From: Psychrobacter sanguinis
GTDB taxonomy: Bacteria; Pseudomonadota; Gammaproteobacteria; Pseudomonadales; Moraxellaceae
Assembly: GCF_020736705.1 (NCBI RefSeq)
Contig: NZ_CP085990.1
Span: forward strand, 2,480,001-2,544,000
Length of the DNA: 64,000 bases
Direction: 5' to 3'
The notes under the pieces were generated by a model. That model was not told the origin of the DNA and ran no database searches. It saw only the letters and a program-made list of their open reading frames with translations. Each line of letters starts with the position of its first letter. The stretch's first letter is position 1. This document shows positions 26,941 through 33,611 of this stretch, one piece after another. A program made the position numbers and the translations under genes.

Positions 26941-27501
26941 ATGAGTACTTTTAAACCTTTAAAAATAGCTCTTATCATTGGTAGCCTTCGCAAAGATTCT
27001 GTCAATCGTAAATTTGCTGAATACATGGTTTCGCAAATGCCTGATCATGTATCGGTAGTAGAGTGCCGAATAGACGACTTACCCCATTATAATGAAGACA
27101 TTGACACTGACACGCCACCTGAAAGTTACTCTCGCATTAGAGAGCAAGTAAAAGATGCAAATGCGTTATTAATTGTTAGTCCAGAATACAACCGTACTAT
27201 CCCAGGTGGTGTTAAAAATGCTATTGATGTGCTATCACGACCTTTTAAGAACAGTGTATTAACCGGTAGAAAAACAGCATTTGTCACTGCTTCACCTAGT
27301 TCATATGGCGGTAGAAGTTGTGGCTTTGACTTACGTAAAACCATGCTGCCTTTTGAAGCGCCAGTATTATTGGCACCGGAAATCTATCTAAGTAATGCTT
27401 ATGATGCACTAGATGATGAAGGTAATTTTACAAACGAACGTACTCAGAAGTATTTGAAAAAGTTTGTTGATGCATTGGTTGAATTTGCAGAGGGTAAGTA
27501 G
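26941..27501 (+). CDS. NADPH-dependent FMN reductase
   Basis: Flavodoxin-fold reductase. The FMN phosphate-binding loop is GSLRKDSVNRKFA (about residues 14-26) and the second flavin loop is PEYNRTIPGGVKNAIDVLSRP. 186 aa is the family length. It is expected to reduce FMN, quinones or azo compounds with NAD(P)H in the cytoplasm. SD AGGAGA precedes the ATG. Monocistronic, with a terminator at 27567. Confidence 0.9.
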   Translation: MSTFKPLKIALIIGSLRKDSVNRKFAEYMVSQMPDHVSVVECRIDDLPHYNEDIDTDTPPESYSRIREQVKDANALLIVSPEYNRTIPGGVKNAIDVLSRPFKNSVLTGRKTAFVTASPSSYGGRSCGFDLRKTMLPFEAPVLLAPEIYLSNAYDALDDEGNFTNERTQKYLKKFVDALVEFAEGK

Positions 27502-27566
27502 GGGTGAGCTTGAAAGCTAAGTAGCTTGAGTAAATGGCTCATTCTAAACCTCTCCAAAACCCATAA

Positions 27567-27600
27567 AAAAGACCTGTCGTATTATTACGGCAGGTCTTTT
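27567..27600 (+). terminator. Rho-independent terminator after FMN reductase
   Basis: Stem AAAAGACCTGTCGT / ACGGCAGGTCTTTT (one G-T pair) with a 6-nt loop and T-runs on both sides. It marks the left border of the toxin relic, which begins immediately after. Confidence 0.85.
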
Positions 27601-27603
27601 TAG

Positions 27604-28137
27604 ATATCTGGTGCTGACCTTATTAGTATGGTTAGTAAAGGTGAAGATGTTAAGCTTGTTATAAACCTTCCTACTGGATCAAAGGGCAAAGGGGATAGGT
27701 TCATAAATAAACCAATTTTTTAACTAATTAAACAATATAAAATCTCAAACGGGCATAAATACATCACAAACAGTAAAGGTCGAATCAATAAGTTTAAAGT
27801 TGAGCTGTCTCTTAATAAAATAGATAGGAATACCAATCGACAAAGAAATGCAGGCAAAGCTGAGAATGCAACAGGTGATGATAGCGGTCATTTAATTGCT
27901 AGTAAATTAGGTGTTGCAGGTTATAGATTAAATATGGTTCCGCAAGCGAGCACATTGAATAGAGGCAATTGGAAAAGAATGGAAAATGAAGTAAGGAATG
28001 AGTTCAAAGCAGGTAAGTCTGTATCAATAAAGATTGATTTGGATTATGCTAACTCCAGCTCAAGCAGACCAAGTAAATTCATCGTTAATATTAAAGTAGA
28101 TGGAAAAGCAAAATCACCATATATTTTTGAACAGTAA
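27604..28137 (+). pseudogene. Decayed polymorphic-toxin tip, DNA/RNA non-specific endonuclease domain
   Basis: Reading codons from 27604 gives a toxin C-terminus broken once by an in-frame TAA at 27721-27723. Before the stop: ISMVSKGEDVKLVINLP then KGDRFINKPIF; after it, YKISNGHKYITNSKGR, LNKIDRNTNRQRNAGKAEN, DDSGHLIASKLGVAGYRLN and LNRGNWKRMENEV. The second part matches the Endonuclease_NS_2 nuclease domain; DxGH is the expected catalytic core. No start codon, secretion or adhesin part is left, so it is a silent tip unless restarted at the ATG at 27934, which would lack the DDSGH motif. It is followed 12 nt later by an immunity gene. Confidence 0.75.
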
Positions 28138-28149
28138 AGGAGTCTTTGA

Positions 28150-28539
28150 ATGAGTATATCTAATGAAAATGAGGCATACCATATCTTAGTAAAAGCACTT
28201 TTAAAGCATGTTGGTAATGACACTTGGGACAGATTAGTCTTAAATACTGAAATTTTCAATAAAATGTCACGGTCTGAAAAAATCATCTATTCTAGTAAAA
28301 AAGTTATTAAAGAATATAGGGAATTACCAAGTGAGATTTTAATATCAGAGCATAATGCTGCAATCTATCTCCGAGATCATTTAATAAATCTTACAGGCGA
28401 TAGAATATGGGGCTTGACCTTTACTCTATATCCTGATGGAAAGTTCGAAATTGACTATGATTATGACAAACCTGAAGATTATGAAGAGACAGATGAAGTA
28501 TTTACTGGCAAAGAGATTAATCAGACTTTCTTAAAGTGA
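28150..28539 (+). CDS. Probable YezG/DUF600-type immunity protein
   Basis: 129 aa acidic protein directly after the nuclease tip, the standard place for an immunity gene. The C-terminal part GLTFTLYPDGKFEIDYDYDKPEDYEETDE resembles the YezG (DUF600) family, which in Bacillus protects against a YeeF-type LXG nuclease of the same toxin class. SD AAAGGAG precedes the ATG. It stays intact although the toxin is broken, as expected for an orphan immunity gene retained for protection. Family call from motif memory. Confidence 0.7.
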   Translation: MSISNENEAYHILVKALLKHVGNDTWDRLVLNTEIFNKMSRSEKIIYSSKKVIKEYRELPSEILISEHNAAIYLRDHLINLTGDRIWGLTFTLYPDGKFEIDYDYDKPEDYEETDEVFTGKEINQTFLK

Positions 28540-28547
28540 TAAGTTGA

Positions 28548-28730
28548 ATTTGCAATGTTGCCATCACTCTAAGGCTACATTACTTGGTAGTTGGGATACC
28601 AGACATAAACTTACTAAATGGTCATGATAAAAGTAGCAAGCAGCGTAAGGTCGAAGAGTTAATAGAAAGCGGTGCTGATATTAGAATCATTAAAGAACAT
28701 GAGTTTTTAAAGCTGATTAATATTCGATGA
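28548..28730 (+). pseudogene. BRCT-like C-terminal fragment
   Basis: Open frame without a start codon. The translation includes LVVGIPDINLLNGHDKSSKQ, then KVEELIESGADIRIIKEHEF and LKLINIR before a TGA. The pattern (VG..., SSK, KxEEL...G, EFLKLI) is that of a BRCT domain end as found in some exonucleases and DNA ligases. About 60 residues remain. It looks like the leftover of a gene cut away during rearrangement of this island. Confidence 0.45.
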
Positions 28731-28893
28731 TAAATCTAGATATTTTATAGTCTTGATAAGTTATTAATCATTTCCATAATGAGTTAGCTTTTAAATACTT
28801 ATATCATATTTGAAACTGCAAGAGTGAAGAAAAGTAACGGTAATGCGATAAAGTACTAATTACATAAACATTATAAAAATCGAATATTTACAT
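28731..28893. other. Former upstream region of the terA-like gene
   Basis: AT-rich stretch left of the IS1 insertion. Before insertion it would have been directly upstream of the TerA-like gene at 29703 and so should hold that gene's native promoter. Confidence 0.45.
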
Positions 28894-28901
28894 GGAAATT
28901 T
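28894..28901. repeat. 8-bp target site duplication, left copy
   Basis: GGAAATTT directly left of the left inverted repeat, repeated at 29691-29698 directly right of the right one. Duplications of 8-9 bp are normal for IS1. Confidence 0.9.
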
Positions 28902-28926
28902 GGTGGTGGTTCAAAAAGTAGGCTGA
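28902..28926 (+). repeat. IS1-family left inverted repeat
   Basis: Perfect 25-bp match to the reverse complement of the right end. The outer part is GGTGGTGGTTCAAAAAG. Confidence 0.93.
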
Positions 28927-28961
28927 AAAAAAACAGGCTGAGAAATTGATAAAATAGTGAA

Positions 28962-29663
28962 ATGCAAATCACACTATACATCAAATGCCCAGCCTGTCTA
29001 AGTGACAGTATAAAGAAAAATGGCTTCAAAAGCTATGGTAAACAAAACTATAAATGCAAAGACTGCAAACGGCAGTTTATTGGCGACCATGCCTTAACGT
29101 ACCAAGGCTGTCACTCCCAAAAAGATAGCAAAATACGCCATCTTATGGTTCGAGGCAGTGGCATAAAAGACATCGCTTGCGTTGAGAGAATCAGCAAAGG
29201 CAAAGTACTGGCCACCCTAAAAAAGTGTCACTACCAAATAACCCCCAAGCAAAGGCAATACGACTGTCTTGAAGTCGATGAGCTTTGGACATTCGTAGGC
29301 AAGAAGACCAACAAACAATGGCTAATTTATGCCTATCACCGTGACACAGGTGAAATTGTTGCCTATGTGTGGGGAAAACGAGACCTTAACACTGTCAAAA
29401 AGCTTAAAGCTAAACTGCAAGCCTTAGGCGTAAGTTGTGCTAGAATCGCTAGTGATACCTGGGATAGCTTTGTTACCGGTTTTAAGGGCTTTACCCAAGT
29501 CATTGGCAAGTTTTTCACGGTCGGTATTGAAGGTAATAATTGCACTATCAGACATCGAGTAAGGCGAGCATTTAGGCGAAGTTGTAACTTTTCTAAAAAG
29601 CTGGAAAATCACTTTAAAGCCTTTGATTTAGCTTTCTTTTACATCAATCATGGATATGTCTAA
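28962..29663 (+). CDS. IS1-family transposase
   Basis: 233 aa transposase. The N-terminal zinc finger has CPACLSDSIKKNG and CKDCKRQF; a helix-turn-helix region follows (SGIKDIACVERISKGKVL); the catalytic part has DELWTFVGKK (first Asp region), SDTWDSF and the final basic block CTIRHRVRRAFRRSCNFSKK. InsA and InsB functions are in one reading frame, so no programmed frameshift is needed as in classical IS1. It ends two bases before the right inverted repeat. Confidence 0.95.
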   Translation: MQITLYIKCPACLSDSIKKNGFKSYGKQNYKCKDCKRQFIGDHALTYQGCHSQKDSKIRHLMVRGSGIKDIACVERISKGKVLATLKKCHYQITPKQRQYDCLEVDELWTFVGKKTNKQWLIYAYHRDTGEIVAYVWGKRDLNTVKKLKAKLQALGVSCARIASDTWDSFVTGFKGFTQVIGKFFTVGIEGNNCTIRHRVRRAFRRSCNFSKKLENHFKAFDLAFFYINHGYV

Positions 29664-29665
29664 TG

Positions 29666-29690
29666 TCAGCCTACTTTTTGAACCACCACC
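29666..29690 (-). repeat. IS1-family right inverted repeat
   Basis: Perfect complement of the left 25-bp repeat; ends in CCACC at 29690. Confidence 0.93.
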
Positions 29691-29698
29691 GGAAATTT
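29691..29698. repeat. 8-bp target site duplication, right copy
   Basis: GGAAATTT, identical to 28894-28901. It brings a GGA that may act as the ribosome-binding site for the gene starting at 29703. Confidence 0.9.
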
Positions 29699-29702
29699 TA
29701 TT

Positions 29703-30938
29703 ATGCAATTTATACGTGGGCAAAAAGCAAAGCTAAGTGATGTTTTAACCACTCAAAAAGCATTTAGCTTACAGGTTGATTTAAACAGCCCACTAACGAT
29801 TGATGTCTCAGTGTTTGGTTTAGATACTGAAAATCATTTGAGCGATGAAGCCTATATGATTTTTTATAATCAACCTGTTAGCCCTTGTGGTTCTATAAGC
29901 CTTAAACATAGTACAAACCAACAATCATTGTTTTCAATAGATCTGGCTACGTTGGATAGCAAAATCGAACATCTGATGGTGACATTAGCAATTGATGGTA
30001 GCGGTACAATGTCGCAGATAGACCAAAGCAAAATTAGCTTAATCAATATGGAGAGTCAAGTTGTAGCAAGCTTTGCTTTTGATGGCAGTATGTTTGATCA
30101 AGAACGTGCGATTATGTTGTTTGAATGCTATAAAAAATCAGGTATCTGGCGATTTAGCGCAATAGCACAAGGATTCAGTGGTGGGTTAGCCAGCTTGATT
30201 GAATATTATGGCGGGGAAGTTGAAGAACCTGTAAGTCTACCTGATACTAGCTTATCGCAACATACTAATACAGGTACACAGCTTGATAGTCAGTCTAAAG
30301 TGTCGTTAAACAAAATTGTTTTAGATAAACCGGATAGACCTCATAGAGTAAATCTTACCAAAAAGCAGTCTTCTTTAATAGTTGAAGCAATTTGGATTGA
30401 TAATGGCGATAATCGCAGTGACAATGATGATTTAGATTTACGAGTTGGTTTATTGGTTGAAGGCGAAAGTGTTATGCACTATATTCATGCACCCAACCAG
30501 ACGGGAGCTTTGAATAAGTTTCCCTATATTCAACACATGGGAGACGTTAAGGAGGCGAGTAAAAATGAGCCCGGAGTTGAGCGTGTAGAAATTAACTGTG
30601 ACATTGCTAAGTTAATTGGCCGTAGAGTTGGTATTGTTTTTTCGGTCTATTCGGCTATTAGTAATGGTGTTGTTTCGATTGCCTCGCTTCAACCGAAAAT
30701 GCGAATGACATATGCTGATCAATTAGTTGAATGCGTTTTTAATTCTAGTATTTCTCCCAAAGCTAAAAGTAACTTTATTTATACTTATGTGATAGGGACT
30801 GCAATCATTGATGAGCAAGGCATTGTTATTGAGCATTCGGGACAGACATCGAAACGTATGAGCGAAGCAACACCACGACTAAAATGGAAAAATGGAGGTC
30901 TTGTCGTTACTGTAGATGGCGAATCTATGTTTAAATAA
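29703..30938 (+). CDS. TerA/TerD-domain tellurium-resistance-type protein
   Basis: 411 aa protein made of two TerD-like halves, as in TerA. N-terminal half: SLQVDLNSPLTIDVSVFGLD, LMVTLAIDGSG and MLFECYKKSGIWRFSAIAQGFSGGLASLIEYYGG. C-terminal half: IWIDNGDNRSDNDDLDLRVGLL and a calcium-binding-like acidic loop, ending near MRMTY. No other ter genes (terBCDEZ) are next to it. The start codon is only 12 nt from the IS1 right end, with GGA of the target duplication as the sole SD. TerD-type proteins are linked to tellurite resistance, phage inhibition and envelope stress; the role of an orphan TerA is unknown. Confidence 0.85.
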   Translation: MQFIRGQKAKLSDVLTTQKAFSLQVDLNSPLTIDVSVFGLDTENHLSDEAYMIFYNQPVSPCGSISLKHSTNQQSLFSIDLATLDSKIEHLMVTLAIDGSGTMSQIDQSKISLINMESQVVASFAFDGSMFDQERAIMLFECYKKSGIWRFSAIAQGFSGGLASLIEYYGGEVEEPVSLPDTSLSQHTNTGTQLDSQSKVSLNKIVLDKPDRPHRVNLTKKQSSLIVEAIWIDNGDNRSDNDDLDLRVGLLVEGESVMHYIHAPNQTGALNKFPYIQHMGDVKEASKNEPGVERVEINCDIAKLIGRRVGIVFSVYSAISNGVVSIASLQPKMRMTYADQLVECVFNSSISPKAKSNFIYTYVIGTAIIDEQGIVIEHSGQTSKRMSEATPRLKWKNGGLVVTVDGESMFK

Positions 30939-31068
30939 ACACTTAATTCATTATTGTGAATTTATTTAAACTTAGAATTTTTGATTATGTGATTTATATA
31001 CCAATTAATATTCTATATGACCAATTTTTGTCGCAAATGTTTGTAATCCAAATAAAACAGCCATAAAA

Positions 31069-31097
31069 AAGGCTTACCGAATATAACGGTAAGCCTT
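31069..31097 (-). terminator. Terminator of the tRNA gene
   Basis: Perfect 11-bp stem AAGGCTTACCG / CGGTAAGCCTT with a 7-nt loop, followed on the minus strand by T6. Located 22 nt beyond the 3' end of the tRNA. Confidence 0.8.
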
Positions 31098-31118
31098 GAA
31101 TGCTTGTAATAAGAAATC

Positions 31119-31195
31119 TGGTGGGCCCAGTAGGACTTGAACCTACGACCAAAGGATTATGAGTCCTCTGCTCTAACCAACTGAGCTATGGGCCC
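31119..31195 (-). tRNA. tRNA with CAU anticodon, probably tRNA-Ile2
   Basis: 77-nt cloverleaf with a 7-bp acceptor stem (GGGCCCA / TGGGCCC), encoded CCA end, D-arm AGCTCAGTTGGTTAGAGC, anticodon loop CTCATAA and T-arm GGTTCAAGTCC. The anticodon is CAU. The anticodon/variable part (GACTCATAATC then TTTGGTCG) resembles E. coli ileX rather than the elongator tRNA-Met, so it should carry lysidine and read AUA. Automated tools may call it Met. tilS is not in the window. cca, which repairs tRNA 3' ends, lies just upstream of it. Confidence 0.88.
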
Positions 31196-31230
31196 TAATA
31201 ACAAGCTGTTTAATCAGCTTTATTAGACGC

Positions 31231-31261
31231 ATTATATTACCTGAAAATTATAAATTTGCAA
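31231..31261 (-). promoter_or_regulatory. Predicted promoter of the tRNA gene
   Basis: On the minus strand TTGCAA (-35) and TATAAT (-10, 31231-31236) are separated by 19 nt, with a GCGTC discriminator after the -10, typical of stable-RNA promoters under stringent control. The transcript would start about 30 nt before the tRNA. Spacing is longer than ideal. Confidence 0.45.
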
Positions 31262-31276
31262 GCATAAGACGCTAAT

Positions 31277-32512
31277 TTATGGCAGTTTTTTTAAATTTTC
31301 AATGCTATCTATTCTAGCTTGATGGATTGCCTCACCGATGGCACTGCCTTTTAAACTCTCATCTACATCCTTAATAGTGATGCTTTTAAAGGCCTGAATA
31401 TAGCGATCAAACTCAAGCTGTTGATAAGCCAGCTCTAATATCTTATGAACTTGGAATAGCTCATTTATCTCGGTATCACTCTTGTCTGCCTTAGTAACGC
31501 CAATGAGTCGGGCAATATCAGCTGCGGAAAGCCGCGTATAATTAGTCAAGTAGGGGTAGCAAGTAATATAGGCTTGTGCATACTGTGTTATCTTATTAGG
31601 CACTTTTAATAGCTGGCCTAGCGCTTTCGATTCTGCGGTCCAAAGCTGCAGCGCCTTGGTATCCGTTTTATCTATAGTCTGATCTTTCAAACCCAGACTA
31701 TTAGATAGTTGAGAGGTACAGTCAGCAGCGAAACCAAACATCAAAATTGCCCAGCGCTGAGCCAAGTTTAAGTTCTGTTGTCCTGCTAATTGCAGAGCTT
31801 TAAATACCAAGCTTTTGATAAAAGGATTTTGTAAAGCTTGAGCCAAATTAGGCATGATATGGGGTAGGGAACCTACTTCAATCAAGCAGTCGACATAAGC
31901 TTGAGGCGAGCACTGTAATAAGGCTCGGCTCGTTTCTTGCCATACTCTCTCCGCCGTTAAATGCTTTAACTCACCACTATCATTAATGGTATGAATGAGA
32001 TTCACTGTCTCTGGAGCGATAATAAAGTTTTGTGCTGCACTAGGGTCATAGAAGCGGCCATAAAATCGGGCGATTCTTAATACCCGAAGGGGGTCTTCGC
32101 TAAAGGCTTCAGAGACATGGCGTAAGACTTTATCTTTGATGTCTTGTTGACCGTTATAGGGATCAATCACAGTCCCTGAAGTAGGGGTGTCATCCATTAG
32201 CCCTTTGACTTCTATTGCCATAGCATTGATTGTCAAATCACGACGCAATAAGTCTTCCTCTATAGTTACTTCAGGAGAGGCATATACCTCAAAGCCTTTA
32301 TAACCTTTTCCTGACTTACGTTCAGTACGAGCCAAGGCGTACTCTTCTTTGGTCTTAGGATGTAAGAATACTGGGAAGTCTTCACCCACTTGTATAAAGC
32401 CCGCTTGTACCATTTGTTCAGGCGTGGCACCTACCACCACGAAGTCTTTATCTGTGTAAGCCCGATTAAGTAGCTTATCGCGAACAGCGCCACCGACAAT
32501 ATATACCTGCAT
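31277..32512 (-). CDS. cca: CCA tRNA nucleotidyltransferase
   Basis: Adds or repairs the CCA end of tRNAs. The N-terminal class II polymerase-beta motif is GGAVRDKLLNRAYTDKDFVVVG (residues 7-28), with the DxD metal site and the RRD-type motif LLRRDLTINAMA. Downstream come RVLRIARFYGRF and EVWQETSRALL-like helices. 411 aa, about the length of E. coli Cca, but no HD phosphohydrolase motif is seen (the region reads RWAILMFGFAADC), so the phosphatase activity is probably lost. SD AAGGAA precedes the ATG. It shares a region with the tRNA gene on the same strand. Confidence 0.92.
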   Translation of the reverse strand: MQVYIVGGAVRDKLLNRAYTDKDFVVVGATPEQMVQAGFIQVGEDFPVFLHPKTKEEYALARTERKSGKGYKGFEVYASPEVTIEEDLLRRDLTINAMAIEVKGLMDDTPTSGTVIDPYNGQQDIKDKVLRHVSEAFSEDPLRVLRIARFYGRFYDPSAAQNFIIAPETVNLIHTINDSGELKHLTAERVWQETSRALLQCSPQAYVDCLIEVGSLPHIMPNLAQALQNPFIKSLVFKALQLAGQQNLNLAQRWAILMFGFAADCTSQLSNSLGLKDQTIDKTDTKALQLWTAESKALGQLLKVPNKITQYAQAYITCYPYLTNYTRLSAADIARLIGVTKADKSDTEINELFQVHKILELAYQQLEFDRYIQAFKSITIKDVDESLKGSAIGEAIHQARIDSIENLKKLP

Positions 32513-32787
32513 AATATTCCTTAATCTGTTCTTTCTAATAATGATATTTACTTATAAATTTAAAATAAGCTATGTTATATAGCCCGAGTATCTCAATGAC
32601 CGGTTTGGTCAATAAATTCTTAAATATAAAACGCTAAAATTGATTATAATGCCAAGCTTTTGAGTGATTTAACTACATTAGTATGGTTTTTAACAAAGTT
32701 ATTTGTTTTAGTTTTATTTAACCCAATTACTATCGCCAAGCTAGAAATCACAAATTTTATCAGTGAGTCATAGCGGAGTTTTATTGA

Positions 32788-33438
32788 ATGATTATTTCAA
32801 GTTATAACCACTTAAAAAAAGCCTTAAATGATTTTGAGGATGACTCCTTAATTAGATTGGTCTATGTCAGCAATATTAGCAAAAAAAGTAAGTTAGATCC
32901 TTCGCTGTTCGAACATATCCGCAGTCATGCTGAAGACTATAACCGAAAAAATAACATTAAAGGTATGCTTTGTAATAACCAGACCTATTTCTTACAGTGT
33001 CTAGAAGGGACTAAGGAAAAATTATTGCCTCTTATGGATAATATTTTTAAGGACGACAGACATAGTAAACTTAAAGTAACGCTGCTTAAGCCTATTGATC
33101 ACTACAGCTTTGACGATTGGCGCATGCGTAGCCTCAACTTAGACGATAGGCTTTGGCTTAAAAATTCTCTTCAGGCCAACTCTCCTGAATTGCGAAAGTT
33201 TATACCTTTTAGGCCTCTGGAATGGTCTGAGTGGTTTATGGAATATTTCCTAGAGACCATGCAGAAGTTTGATAATATTAATCAAGGCTATGATGACCAG
33301 ACTGGTAGCTATAATGTGGTACAAGACTCCAATGTTCAAATAGCCAGCCTGTTTGACTCAACCCTATTACATCGATTCTTATTAGCTATGGTGGTCATTT
33401 TACTGCTTATTATTCTACGGACTAATTCAGTCATCTAA
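32788..33438 (+). CDS. BLUF-domain blue-light sensor with C-terminal membrane segment
   Basis: FAD-binding blue-light photoreceptor related to Acinetobacter BlsA. The key residues are present: Tyr26 (LIRLVYVS), Asn52 (EDYNRKNNIKG), Gln70 (YFLQCLEG) and a Trp in FDDWRMRSL. BLUF spans about residues 20-118. Unlike BlsA, which is a short soluble protein, it has an extra ~100 residues with a hydrophobic segment at the very end (about 194-211, FLLAMVVILLLIIL). SD GGAG lies before the ATG. No effector domain is fused, so it may act by protein contact, perhaps at the membrane. Confidence 0.88.
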   Translation: MIISSYNHLKKALNDFEDDSLIRLVYVSNISKKSKLDPSLFEHIRSHAEDYNRKNNIKGMLCNNQTYFLQCLEGTKEKLLPLMDNIFKDDRHSKLKVTLLKPIDHYSFDDWRMRSLNLDDRLWLKNSLQANSPELRKFIPFRPLEWSEWFMEYFLETMQKFDNINQGYDDQTGSYNVVQDSNVQIASLFDSTLLHRFLLAMVVILLLIILRTNSVI

Positions 33439-33524
33439 TTAAGCTTTTATAGCTAAAAGATCTATACCAAAATTAAAAGCTATCAACCATTAATAACCTT
33501 CAATAATTAAACACTGTCCCATAT

Positions 33525-33551
33525 AAAAAGCCAGCATTAAGCTGGCTTTTT
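33525..33551. terminator. Bidirectional terminator, BLUF gene / maeB
   Basis: Perfect 11-bp stem AAAAAGCCAGC / GCTGGCTTTTT with ATTAA loop, between the convergent BLUF and malic enzyme genes. Both sides carry a T-run. Confidence 0.85.
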
Positions 33552-33611
33552 ATTAACTTCAATTTGTCAGGCTAACAAATAATAAATTCTTAACCGCTAT
33601 ATTTCAGCAGT

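Larger units (their letters stand above)
28902..29690 (+). mobile_element. Complete IS1-family insertion sequence
   Basis: 789 bp element bounded by perfect 25-bp inverted repeats (28902-28926 and 29666-29690) that begin GGTGGTGGTTCAAAAAG. It is flanked by an 8-bp direct target duplication (28894-28901 and 29691-29698). One transposase gene fills it. Size and duplication length agree with IS1. Perfect ends and intact duplication suggest a recent insertion. It sits 12 nt upstream of the TerA-like start codon. Confidence 0.95.

Noticed and set aside
27934..28137. 67 aa protein starting at the ATG inside the toxin relic
   Set aside because: It is only the C-terminal part of the nuclease domain and lacks the DDSGH catalytic segment; treated as part of the pseudogene.
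25500..31000. Prophage or integrative element
   Set aside because: No integrase, phage structural gene or att-type repeat was seen near the tRNA; the island contains only toxin, IS and stress genes.
31119..31195. Elongator tRNA-Met call
   Set aside because: The CAU anticodon fits, but the anticodon-arm and variable-loop sequence matches the ileX type better; some doubt remains.
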